64,000 nucleotides of DNA, taken from positions 62,001 through 126,000 of the forward strand of contig DXFV01000033.1 of the NCBI GenBank assembly GCA_019114265.1. The letters are read 5' to 3'. This stretch comes from Anaerofilum faecale (lineage in GTDB: Bacteria; Bacillota; Clostridia; Oscillospirales; Ruminococcaceae). Numbering within the stretch: the first letter of the stretch is position 1; the number at the start of each line of letters is the position of its first letter. Made by a program: the position numbers and the translations under genes. Positions 1 to 7,236 of the stretch are shown piece after piece. The notes beneath the pieces were generated by a model that was not told the DNA's origin, did no database searches, and saw only the letters and a list, made by a program, of their open reading frames with translations.

Positions 1-344
1 ATGTGCCGTTCGGCTTCAAGGGAAAGGGCGAGCGCACCCCCAACCAGTACAGCGCCGGCAAGCTGGCCAGCCGCAGCGAGATGGCGCGCATCTGCGCCCA
101 CCTGTGCCGCAAATTGCAGCAGATGGGGGCGGACCTGTATGCCGGGCAGGTGGACGCCAGCCCGCTGAAGGGCGGCAATTTCGACCCCTGCCGGTACTGC
201 GCGTACAGCGACGTCTGCCGCCGTGCGCCCGACGCCCCCGTGGAGGAGATGCGCCCCGGCGCGGGCAAGGCCTTCCGCGACGACGAACAACAGGAGGAGG
301 ATACCCATGAAACGATGGACAAGCCAGCAGCAGGCCGCGATTGA
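1..344 (+). CDS. addB: AddB C-terminus (helicase-nuclease subunit B), 5' end outside window
   Basis: This is the last 113 or so codons of the AddB subunit of the AddAB helicase-nuclease, which processes double-strand breaks for RecA. The visible part holds the sequence FDPCRYCAYSDVC, a C-x2-C-x5-C cluster. It matches the C-terminal three cysteines of the AddB iron-sulfur cluster that staples the nuclease domain. The fourth cysteine and the nuclease core lie upstream of base 1. The reading frame is set by codons starting at base 3, and the stop is at 342-344. It overlaps addA by 38 bases, which implies translational coupling. The identity rests on the cysteine pattern plus the addA neighbour. 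Confidence 0.88.
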   Translation, partial: VPFGFKGKGERTPNQYSAGKLASRSEMARICAHLCRKLQQMGADLYAGQVDASPLKGGNFDPCRYCAYSDVCRRAPDAPVEEMRPGAGKAFRDDEQQEEDTHETMDKPAAGRD

Positions 345-3300
345 GAACCGGCGCGGCACGCTCCTGGTCAGCGCGGCGGCGGGCAGCGGCAAGACGGCGG
401 TGCTGGTAGAGCGCGCGCTGCGCCTCATCGCCGAGGACGGCGTGGACGCCGACCGCCTGCTGATCGTCACCTTCACAAACGCCGCCGCCGCCGAACTGCG
501 CGCCCGTCTGGCCGCCGGTCTGGACGAGCGCATCGCCGCCGCGCCGCCTGCCCAGCGCACCGTGCTGCGCCGCCAGCGGATGCTTTTGCAGCGCGCCTCC
601 ATCTGCACCGCCGACGCCTTCTGCCTCGAGCTGGTGCGGCAGAACTTTTTCCGTCTGGACCTCCCGCCCGACATCGGGGTGGGAGACGAGAGCCAGCTGG
701 CCGGCCTGCGCGCCGCCGCGCTGGAAGCCACGCTGGAGGAGTATGCCAAAAACGAGGACTTTGCCCGCTTTTCCGGCATGTACGGCCGCAGACGCGACGA
801 CCGCACGGCGGGCGACACCCTGCTGGAGCTGTACCGTTTTCTGGCCGCCCAGCCGTCCCGCGCGTCGCTGCGCCGGAAGATGGCCGCCGCCTGGGCCGAC
901 GAAGGCCCGGCGGAACACACCCTCTGGGGGAAACCGCTGCTGGCCGCCGCCCGTTCGCATGCCGGGCGCGCCGTCCGCCTGGCGCAGCGCCTGGCCGCCC
1001 AGCCCTGCCCGCCCGGCAGGTGGACGGGGGAGAGCTGGGCCGACTACACCGCCGCCCTCCTGCAGCGCACACAGGACGCCGCCGCCGCGCTGGAGACCGG
1101 ATGGGACGGCGCGCGCGCCGCGCTGGCTGCCTTCGAGGTGCCCCGCGCAAAGGCAAAGCTGCCGGACGGCTCTGCCGCCGACCGTCTGCGCGCCGCGCTG
1201 AAGGCGGAGATGGCACAGGCGGCGGAGTGCCTGCCCTGCACCGCCGCCGAAGACCTCGCCGACCGCCGCACCGCCGCGCCGGTCATCGCCGCGGTGATGG
1301 AGGCGGAGGAGGCGTTTGAAACCCGCTTTTTCGCCGCCAAAAAGGACCGCCGTCAGCTGGAATTCAGCGACGTGGAACAGCTCGCCCTCTCCCTCCTGTG
1401 GGACGAGGAGAAGGAGGAGCGCACCGCCTTTTCCCGGGAAACGGCCGCCCGGTTCCACACCGTGATGGTGGACGAATACCAGGACACCAACGCCCTGCAG
1501 GGGCGCCTGTACGACTGCCTGGCCGACGAGACCGGCGGCAACCTGTTCCTGGTGGGCGACATCAAGCAGAGCATCTACCGCTTCCGCCACGCCGAGCCGG
1601 CTTTGTTCCAGCGGCTGCGGGCGCAGTTTGCGCCGTTCGACGGCAAAACCTTCCCGGCGGCGCTGGCGCTCAATGCCAACTTCCGCAGCCTGCCGGGCGT
1701 GCTGGACGGGGTGAACTATTTCTTTTCCGCCCTGATGAGCCCGGACCTCGGCGAGGTGGAATACAACGCCGACGAATGGCTGAACTGCGGCCTTGCCCAG
1801 GCGGGGGCCGATCTGCCGCCCAGCCCGCCGGTCTATCTCGATCTCGTCCAGAGGGAGCCGCAGGCCGAGGACGACGCCGCACAGGTGGCGTGGCGGGTGC
1901 AGCAGCTGGTGGAGAGCGGCACGCCGGTGCGGGACGGCGACACCCTGCGCCCGGCCGGATATGGCGACATCTGTCTGCTGCTGCGCACCCGCAGCCACTT
2001 CGAGAACTATGTGCGCGCCTTTGCTGCGCGGGGCATCCCGTGCTATGCCGACGTGGGCGCGGACCTTCTCAGCGCGCCGGAGGTGCAGCCGCTGGCCAGT
2101 CTGCTGCGCGCGCTGGATAACCCCGGCGACGACGTTCAACTGGCTGCTGTTCTCACCGGTCCGCTGGCCGGTTTCGAGATGGACCTGCTGGTGCAGCTGC
2201 GGGTGGTGCAGCGCACCGGCAGCCTGTACGGGGCGCTGCTCGCGTGGCAGCGCGCGCGGGAGGGGAAAAGCCCGCTGGCCGACGCCGTCCCGCCCGACAC
2301 CGCCGCCCGCCTGGACGATTTCCTCGCCCTGTTCGCCCGTCTGCGCGCTCAGGCCGCCGGGATGGAGGCGGGGCGTCTGTGCGAGCTGGTGCTGGAGCAC
2401 ACCGGATGGGCGGCGGCGATCGGCGGCGGCCCGCAGGGACCGGTGCGCCGCGCCCGTCTGGAGGAGTTCTGCGCCTGGGCGGCGTCGGCGGGCAAACACG
2501 GTCTGCCTGCCCTGGTGCGCGCAATGGCCGACACAAAAGAGGGGGGCGGCCTGCCCCAGCAGACAGCCGAGCGCGCGCCCGGCTGCGTGTCGATCATGAC
2601 CATCCACCGCTCGAAGGGCCTGGAATTCCCCATCGTCCTGCTGGCAGACACCGCCCGCCGGTTCAACGCGCAGGACATCCGCACAGCGCCCTTCCAGTTC
2701 CATCCGCGCTGGGGGGCGGCGATGCAGCTGCCGGGCCCGGGCGGGCGGTACGACACCACCGCGATGGCCTGGCTGCGGCAGGCGAAATACCAGGAGCTGC
2801 TGGGCGAGGAGATGCGGGTGCTGTATGTGGCGCTCACCCGCGCCAAGGATCTGCTGTGCATCACGGCGCTGGTGCCGGAACAGGAAAAGCTGCCCGCTTT
2901 TTTGTCCAATCTGGCGGCGGGGCTGGAAGACGGCCCCGACCCGGCCTTTCTGGGCACACAGAGCAGTCTGGCGGGCTGGCTGCTGGCGGCGGCGCTGCTG
3001 CACCCGGAGATGCAGCCCCTGCGTGAGCTGGCGGGTGCGCCCGGCCTGCCGCTGCTGGACAGCTGCGGCAGCCACTTCCGGCTCACCGTCCGCGGAGCGG
3101 GGCAGGACCTGCTGCAGGAAGGCGCGGAGCAGGCCGCCGAAGCCGCCGCGCCGGACGAGGAGCTGTGGCGGGAGCTGGAGCGGGGCTTTGCCTGGCAGGA
3201 CCCCTTCGCCGCCCTCTCGCAGGTGCCGGCGAAGGTGAGCGTGTCGTCGCTGTCCCACAAGGGGGAGAGCTTCGGCTGGCAGCCGGGCCGGCCCGGATTC

Positions 3301-3879
3301 GCGCGCCGCAAAACGGGGCTCACCGGCGCCCAGCGCGGCACCGCCGCCCACCGCTTTTTGCAGCTGGCGCGGCTGGAGCTGTTCCGGGAGGACGCCCCCG
3401 CCGCCTTTGCCGCCGAAAAAAAGCGGATGGTGGAAACGGGGCTGCTGGACGCCCAGAGCGCCGCCGCGCTGGACGAAAAGCGCATCCTTGCCTTCTTTGC
3501 GAGCGGCCTCTACCGGCGGATGCTGGCGGCGATGCAGCCGCCGGCCAGACTGTGGCGGGAGTTCGACTTCATCACCAGCCTTCCCGCCGCCGAGGTGATG
3601 GCGGACGGCAAAGACTACGGCGATGCCGAGGTGCTGGTGCAGGGCGTGGCCGACGCGGTGCTGGTCTTTGCCGACCACGCCGAGCTGGTGGATTACAAGA
3701 CCGACCGCGTGCCGGATGCCGGCGCGCTGGTTTCGCGCTATGCCGCCCAGCTGGACCACTACCGCCGGGCGCTGGAAAAGCGGCTGGAGGTGCCGGTCTC
3801 GCGCTGCACCATCTACTCGCTGCACCTGGGGCGGGAGATCCCGCTGCCGGCCGCAAAAACGGAAAAAAATACTCCTTGA
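307..3879 (+). CDS. addA: AddA, ATP-dependent helicase/nuclease subunit A
   Basis: A UvrD/Rep superfamily 1 helicase of 1190 residues fused to a C-terminal RecB-type nuclease. It unwinds and degrades broken DNA ends with AddB. The start codon at 307 follows the GGAGGAGG ribosome site at about 294-301 and overlaps the end of addB. Walker A is AAAGSGKT at residues 23-30. The Walker B region reads VMVDEYQDTNALQ near residue 390. A later helicase motif is VLYVALTRAKD. Near the C-terminus the motif LVDYKTD is the PD-(D/E)XK nuclease core. The length is normal for the family (about 1200). The stop codon lies inside the -35 box of the next promoter. Confidence 0.96.
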   Translation: MKRWTSQQQAAIENRRGTLLVSAAAGSGKTAVLVERALRLIAEDGVDADRLLIVTFTNAAAAELRARLAAGLDERIAAAPPAQRTVLRRQRMLLQRASICTADAFCLELVRQNFFRLDLPPDIGVGDESQLAGLRAAALEATLEEYAKNEDFARFSGMYGRRRDDRTAGDTLLELYRFLAAQPSRASLRRKMAAAWADEGPAEHTLWGKPLLAAARSHAGRAVRLAQRLAAQPCPPGRWTGESWADYTAALLQRTQDAAAALETGWDGARAALAAFEVPRAKAKLPDGSAADRLRAALKAEMAQAAECLPCTAAEDLADRRTAAPVIAAVMEAEEAFETRFFAAKKDRRQLEFSDVEQLALSLLWDEEKEERTAFSRETAARFHTVMVDEYQDTNALQGRLYDCLADETGGNLFLVGDIKQSIYRFRHAEPALFQRLRAQFAPFDGKTFPAALALNANFRSLPGVLDGVNYFFSALMSPDLGEVEYNADEWLNCGLAQAGADLPPSPPVYLDLVQREPQAEDDAAQVAWRVQQLVESGTPVRDGDTLRPAGYGDICLLLRTRSHFENYVRAFAARGIPCYADVGADLLSAPEVQPLASLLRALDNPGDDVQLAAVLTGPLAGFEMDLLVQLRVVQRTGSLYGALLAWQRAREGKSPLADAVPPDTAARLDDFLALFARLRAQAAGMEAGRLCELVLEHTGWAAAIGGGPQGPVRRARLEEFCAWAASAGKHGLPALVRAMADTKEGGGLPQQTAERAPGCVSIMTIHRSKGLEFPIVLLADTARRFNAQDIRTAPFQFHPRWGAAMQLPGPGGRYDTTAMAWLRQAKYQELLGEEMRVLYVALTRAKDLLCITALVPEQEKLPAFLSNLAAGLEDGPDPAFLGTQSSLAGWLLAAALLHPEMQPLRELAGAPGLPLLDSCGSHFRLTVRGAGQDLLQEGAEQAAEAAAPDEELWRELERGFAWQDPFAALSQVPAKVSVSSLSHKGESFGWQPGRPGFARRKTGLTGAQRGTAAHRFLQLARLELFREDAPAAFAAEKKRMVETGLLDAQSAAALDEKRILAFFASGLYRRMLAAMQPPARLWREFDFITSLPAAEVMADGKDYGDAEVLVQGVADAVLVFADHAELVDYKTDRVPDAGALVSRYAAQLDHYRRALEKRLEVPVSRCTIYSLHLGREIPLPAAKTEKNTP

Positions 3880-3904
3880 CAGCCCGGGTGCGGTGTGGTA
3901 TAGT
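3876..3904 (+). promoter_or_regulatory. Promoter of the infC-rpmI-rplT operon
   Basis: TTGACA at 3876-3881 and TATAGT at 3899-3904 are separated by exactly 17 bases, a near-consensus sigma-A promoter. The -35 box contains the addA stop codon (3877-3879), so the two units abut with no spacer. Transcription should start near 3911. Confidence 0.85.
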
Positions 3905-4073
3905 ATATCAGGTAAACAAAGCAGCAACCGGTTCGCCGCCGTGCTCACCTTGCGGTCCAGCAGGACCCGGGTCCATATCGTTCCGCCCGCTTTGGGCGCA
4001 AAAGACGTATGCATGCGGCTGCCGATCGGCGGCCGCATTTTTTGTTCAACTATATGTTTGGAGGTGTGTTCCG
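3905..4073 (+). promoter_or_regulatory. Structured leader of the infC operon (probable L20-type autoregulatory leader)
   Basis: About 165 transcribed bases precede the infC start. They contain several GC-rich inverted repeats and end in an intrinsic terminator (4013-4043) upstream of the GGAGG ribosome site at 4060-4064. In Bacillus and relatives the same operon is controlled by L20 binding its own leader and promoting premature termination. The layout here fits that, but I could not align the leader to the known L20 leader family, so the L20 assignment is inference. Confidence 0.6.
4013..4043 (+). terminator. Attenuator terminator in the infC leader
   Basis: The arms ATGCGGCTGCC (4013-4023) and GGCGGCCGCAT (4028-4038) pair over 11 positions with one G-T wobble around a GATC loop. 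A run of six T (4038-4043) follows at once. It stands 31 bases before the infC start codon, so it must be read through or prevented for the operon to be expressed. Confidence 0.8.
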
Positions 4074-4604
4074 ATCGCTAACGGAAAAAAGGAAAAGGAA
4101 TTGGAGATCAATGAGGAGATCCGCGACCGCGAGGTGCGCGTGATCGACGCCGATGGCAGCCAGCTGGGCGTGATGAGCAGCCGCGACGCGCTGCGCCGCG
4201 CCGAGGAGAAAAACCTCGACCTGGTCAAGATCGCTCCCCAGGCCGTGCCCCCCGTCTGCAAGATCCTGGACTACGGCAAATACCGCTTTGAACAGCAGAA
4301 GCGGGAAAAGGAAAACCGCAAGAACCAGAAGGTCGTGGACATCAAGGAGATCCGCCTGTCGCTCAACATCGACACCAACGATTTCAATACCAAAGTGAAC
4401 CATGCCGCCAAGTTCCTGAAAAACGGCGACAAGGTAAAAGTGACCATTCGTTTCCGGGGGCGTGAAATGGCGCACACCGAGCTTGGCCTGGACGTGCACA
4501 AGCGATTTGCAGCGGCGCTGCCCGAGGCTGTGGTGGAAAAACAGCCCAAGCTGGAAGGCCGCAGCATGATCATGTTTTTGAACTCTGCCCCCAACAAAAA
4601 CTAA
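4074..4604 (+). CDS. infC: Translation initiation factor IF-3, starting at an ATC codon
   Basis: IF-3 binds the 30S subunit, blocks premature joining of 50S and checks the initiator tRNA and start codon. The conserved N-terminal sequence INEEIRDREVRVID lies in this frame upstream of the first in-frame ATG (within LGVMSSRD), so translation must begin earlier. The only well-placed candidate is ATC at 4074-4076, nine bases after the ribosome site GGAGG (4060-4064). Rare AUU/AUC starts are typical of infC and let IF-3 repress itself. That gives 176 residues, normal for the family. rpmI follows 13 bases later. Confidence 0.92.
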   Translation: MANGKKEKELEINEEIRDREVRVIDADGSQLGVMSSRDALRRAEEKNLDLVKIAPQAVPPVCKILDYGKYRFEQQKREKENRKNQKVVDIKEIRLSLNIDTNDFNTKVNHAAKFLKNGDKVKVTIRFRGREMAHTELGLDVHKRFAAALPEAVVEKQPKLEGRSMIMFLNSAPNKN

Positions 4605-4617
4605 GGAGGAAACTCAA

Positions 4618-4815
4618 ATGCCTAAACTGAAAACTCATTCCGGTGCCAAAAAACGCTTCAAGCTCACCAAGAGCGGCAAGGTGAAGCGCGGCCATGCGTT
4701 CCGCAGCCACATTCTGACCAAGAAATCCACCAAACTGAAGCGCGGCTTCCGCAGCCCCAGCTACGCCGACAAGACCAACGAGGCAGCCGTGAAGAGCATG
4801 CTGCCCTACGCGTGA
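4618..4815 (+). CDS. rpmI: 50S ribosomal protein L35
   Basis: A 65-residue, strongly basic large-subunit protein. It begins MPKLKTHSGAKKRFKLTKSG, the standard L35 start, and continues with GHAFRSHILTKKSTKRKR-like basic repeats. A strong AAGGAGG site precedes the ATG. It lies between infC and rplT, the universal order in Firmicutes. Confidence 0.97.
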   Translation: MPKLKTHSGAKKRFKLTKSGKVKRGHAFRSHILTKKSTKLKRGFRSPSYADKTNEAAVKSMLPYA

Positions 4816-4862
4816 TCGGCATCATTTAAAACGTTACAGAACATAAAAGGAGATTTTAGAAT

Positions 4863-5216
4863 ATGGCTCGTGTTAAAGGCGCAATGATGACCCGCAAAAG
4901 ACGCAAAAAGACCCTGAAACTGGCGAAGGGCTACTACGGCAGCAAGTCCAAGCACTTCAAGATGGCCAAACAGCAGGTCATGAAGAGCGGCAACTATGCT
5001 TTCGCCGGCCGCAAGATGAAGAAGCGCGAGTTCCGCAACCTGTGGATCACCCGCATCAACGCCGCCTGCCGTGCCAACGGCATCAACTACTCCAGCTTCA
5101 TGAACGGCCTGAAGAAGTCCGGCATCGAGCTGAACCGCAAAATGCTGAGCGAGATGGCCATCCATGATCCCGCCAGCTTCAACGCTCTGATCGAAACCGC
5201 CAAGAGCGCCCAGTAA
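4863..5216 (+). CDS. rplT: 50S ribosomal protein L20
   Basis: A 117-residue large-subunit assembly protein and the likely autoregulator of this operon through the leader at 3905-4073. It starts MARVKGAMMTRKRRKKTLKL and contains the conserved LAKGYYGSKSKHF and RKMKKREFRNLWITRINAA blocks. The length is typical. A GGAG site lies upstream of the ATG, and a strong hairpin follows 10 bases after the stop. Confidence 0.97.
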   Translation: MARVKGAMMTRKRRKKTLKLAKGYYGSKSKHFKMAKQQVMKSGNYAFAGRKMKKREFRNLWITRINAACRANGINYSSFMNGLKKSGIELNRKMLSEMAIHDPASFNALIETAKSAQ

Positions 5217-5225
5217 AACCTTTCG

Positions 5226-5263
5226 TTGAACGCCCGCGCTTTTCGCGCGCGGGCGTTCAATTT
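5226..5263 (+). terminator. Terminator after rplT
   Basis: The arms TTGAACGCCCGCGC (5226-5239) and GCGCGGGCGTTCAA (5247-5260) pair perfectly over 14 positions. Only a short TTTG follows, so termination may be partial or bidirectional. Confidence 0.7.
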
Positions 5264-5298
5264 GTATCTGCACATTCCTGCATCAAAGGAGGCCGCCC

Positions 5299-6087
5299 AT
5301 GCCCACCCCCATCGCCAGCCGCGACAATGCCCGCATCAAAGCCGCCTGCCGTCTGCGTGAAAACACCGCCGAGCGCGCGCGGCAGGGTCTGTTCTTTGCC
5401 GAAAGCCCCAAACTGTGCCTGGAGCTGGCAAAGGGCTGCGTGTGCGAGACGCTGTTCTGCACCGCCGCCGCGCTGGCCTCCCACCCGGCGCTTGCCGATC
5501 TCGCGCCGGCGGTGTTTGAAGTGAGCGACCCGGTGGCCGAAAAGCTGGCCGGTCAGCCCAGCCCGCAGGGGGTGTTCGGCCTGTTCCGCCTGCCGCAGTT
5601 CGGCACGGATATCCTGCGCACAGGCGGGCATTATCTCTGTATGGAGGCCGTGCAGGACCCCGGCAACGTGGGCGCCGTCATCCGCAGCGCCGCCGCCTTC
5701 GGGTTCGACGCGGTGGTCTGTTCGGCGGGGTGCGCCTCTCCGTTCAGCCCCAAGGCCCTGCGCGCCAGCATGGGCGCGGCGGGGCGCATGCCCATCGTGC
5801 AGGTGGAGGACATGGCCCAGACCGCCGCCCTTCTGCGCGGGAAGGGCGTGAAGGTGCTGGCCGCCGCCCTGTACAATTCCCGCCCGCTGTCGGACGTGCC
5901 GGGGCCTTTCCCGGACGGTGTGGCGGTGGTGATCGGCAACGAGGGGCAGGGCCTGCGCGACGAAACGGTGGCCGCCTGCACCGCCGCCGTGCGCATCCCC
6001 ATGACCGGCCGTGTTGAAAGTTTGAACGCCGCCGCCGCCGGCGCGGTGCTGGCGTGGCATTTCCGGGGTGAGGTGAACGAAGGATGA
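5299..6087 (+). CDS. TrmH/SpoU-family RNA 2'-O-methyltransferase
   Basis: 262 residues. The N-terminal substrate-binding domain carries the usual IASRDNARIKAACRLR start found in TsnR/RlmB-like enzymes. The C-terminal SPOUT knot has all three motifs: motif 1 QDPGNVGAVIRSAAAFG, motif 2 VVIGNEGQGLRDE, and motif 3 IPMTGRVESLNAAAAGA. These enzymes methylate a ribose 2'-OH of rRNA or tRNA with S-adenosylmethionine. The exact target cannot be read from the sequence. In many Firmicutes the gene sits near rplT and pheS; here dprA follows with a 4-base ATGA overlap, so the two are translationally coupled. Confidence 0.9.
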   Translation: MPTPIASRDNARIKAACRLRENTAERARQGLFFAESPKLCLELAKGCVCETLFCTAAALASHPALADLAPAVFEVSDPVAEKLAGQPSPQGVFGLFRLPQFGTDILRTGGHYLCMEAVQDPGNVGAVIRSAAAFGFDAVVCSAGCASPFSPKALRASMGAAGRMPIVQVEDMAQTAALLRGKGVKVLAAALYNSRPLSDVPGPFPDGVAVVIGNEGQGLRDETVAACTAAVRIPMTGRVESLNAAAAGAVLAWHFRGEVNEG

Positions 6088-7181
6088 ACGATCAGCGCCT
6101 TTTGCAGTGGCTGTGGTTTGCCGAGGTGATGGGTGTGGGGGCCAACACGCTGCCCGCCCTCAGCCTCTACGGCAGCCCGGGCGCACTGCTGGCCGCGCGG
6201 GAGTATGAGGATCTCTCGCCCATTGCAGGCCGCGCCCAGCGCTCGCGCCTGCATGCGCTGGAACCGGAACAGATGGCTCCCCGCCTTGCCCGCTGCCGCG
6301 AGCTGGGTGTGCGCATCCTCACGCCCGATCATGAAGAATACCCCGTTGCCTTCCGCCTGCTGGAAAACGCCCCGGCCGTGCTCTACTGCACCGGCGATGC
6401 GTCGGCGCTTTCCTCCACCTCGATGGTGGGGATGGTGGGCAGCCGCCGCCCCTCCGCCTACGGCCGCCAGGCCGCGCAAAAGATCGCGGGCGAGCTTGCC
6501 GCCGCGGGGGTCACCATCGTCAGCGGCATGGCCGACGGGCTGGACAGCGAGGCGCACAAAGCCGCGCTGGAACAGGGCGCACGCACGGTGGCCGTGATGG
6601 GCACCGCGCCGGAGGTGTGCTATCCCGCTTCGCACGCCGGTCTGCGCCGGAAGATCGAGACCCAGGGCGCGGTCCTCACCGAGGTCCCGCCCGACACCAG
6701 GGGCGGTCCGCGCTTTTTTGTCCTGCGCAACCGCCTGATCGCCGCATTGTCCGACGCACTGTGCGTGGTGGAGGCCCGGGAAGGGTCCGGCACCATGATC
6801 ACCGCCGGCTATGCGGCCAAATATGGCCGCCCGGTCTTCAGCGTGCCGGGCAGCATCTTCAGCCCTCTCAGCGAGGGCACCAACCAGCTGCTGGGAAAGG
6901 GCGCCAAGCCCTGCACCGGCGCCGATTGCATTCTGCGCGCGCTGGGAATCGACCCGGCGCCCGCCGCATCCGCTCCCGCTTCCCCGCCCAAACTGGACGC
7001 TGTCCAGAAACAGGTGCTGGCCGCGCTGGGCCCCACCCCCAAAACGATGGGGCAGCTGTCGGCCGATACCGGGCTGCCCGCATGGCAGCTGGCCGCCGCG
7101 CTGACGGCGCTGGAACTGGCCGGCCTGGCCGACCAGCTCGCCGGACGCCAGTATCTGCTGCGGGGCGGCGCGGTGCTTTAA
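6084..7181 (+). CDS. dprA: DNA-processing protein DprA
   Basis: A 365-residue DprA/Smf protein. It protects incoming single-stranded DNA and loads RecA during natural transformation, and it is also kept in non-competent bacteria. The Rossmann-like core shows GMVGSRRPSAYGRQ, VSGMADGLDSEAHKAAL and TVAVMGTAPEVCYP. A winged-helix domain occupies the last 70 residues (LDAVQKQVLAALGPTPKTMG). An N-terminal helix-hairpin-like segment is present. The gene overlaps the methyltransferase by 4 bases and precedes topA, the conserved dprA-topA-trmFO order of Firmicutes. Confidence 0.95.
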   Translation: MNDQRLLQWLWFAEVMGVGANTLPALSLYGSPGALLAAREYEDLSPIAGRAQRSRLHALEPEQMAPRLARCRELGVRILTPDHEEYPVAFRLLENAPAVLYCTGDASALSSTSMVGMVGSRRPSAYGRQAAQKIAGELAAAGVTIVSGMADGLDSEAHKAALEQGARTVAVMGTAPEVCYPASHAGLRRKIETQGAVLTEVPPDTRGGPRFFVLRNRLIAALSDALCVVEAREGSGTMITAGYAAKYGRPVFSVPGSIFSPLSEGTNQLLGKGAKPCTGADCILRALGIDPAPAASAPASPPKLDAVQKQVLAALGPTPKTMGQLSADTGLPAWQLAAALTALELAGLADQLAGRQYLLRGGAVL

Positions 7182-7236
7182 CTCCTGCAAACCACCGGGA
7201 CGTTTGCTCCCGTAACGATATAATAAAGGTGAGAAT

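Noticed and set aside
7219..7224. TATAAT just before topA
   Set aside because: No usable -35 is present, and the start site would fall in or after the ribosome site, leaving no leader. topA is more likely read from upstream.
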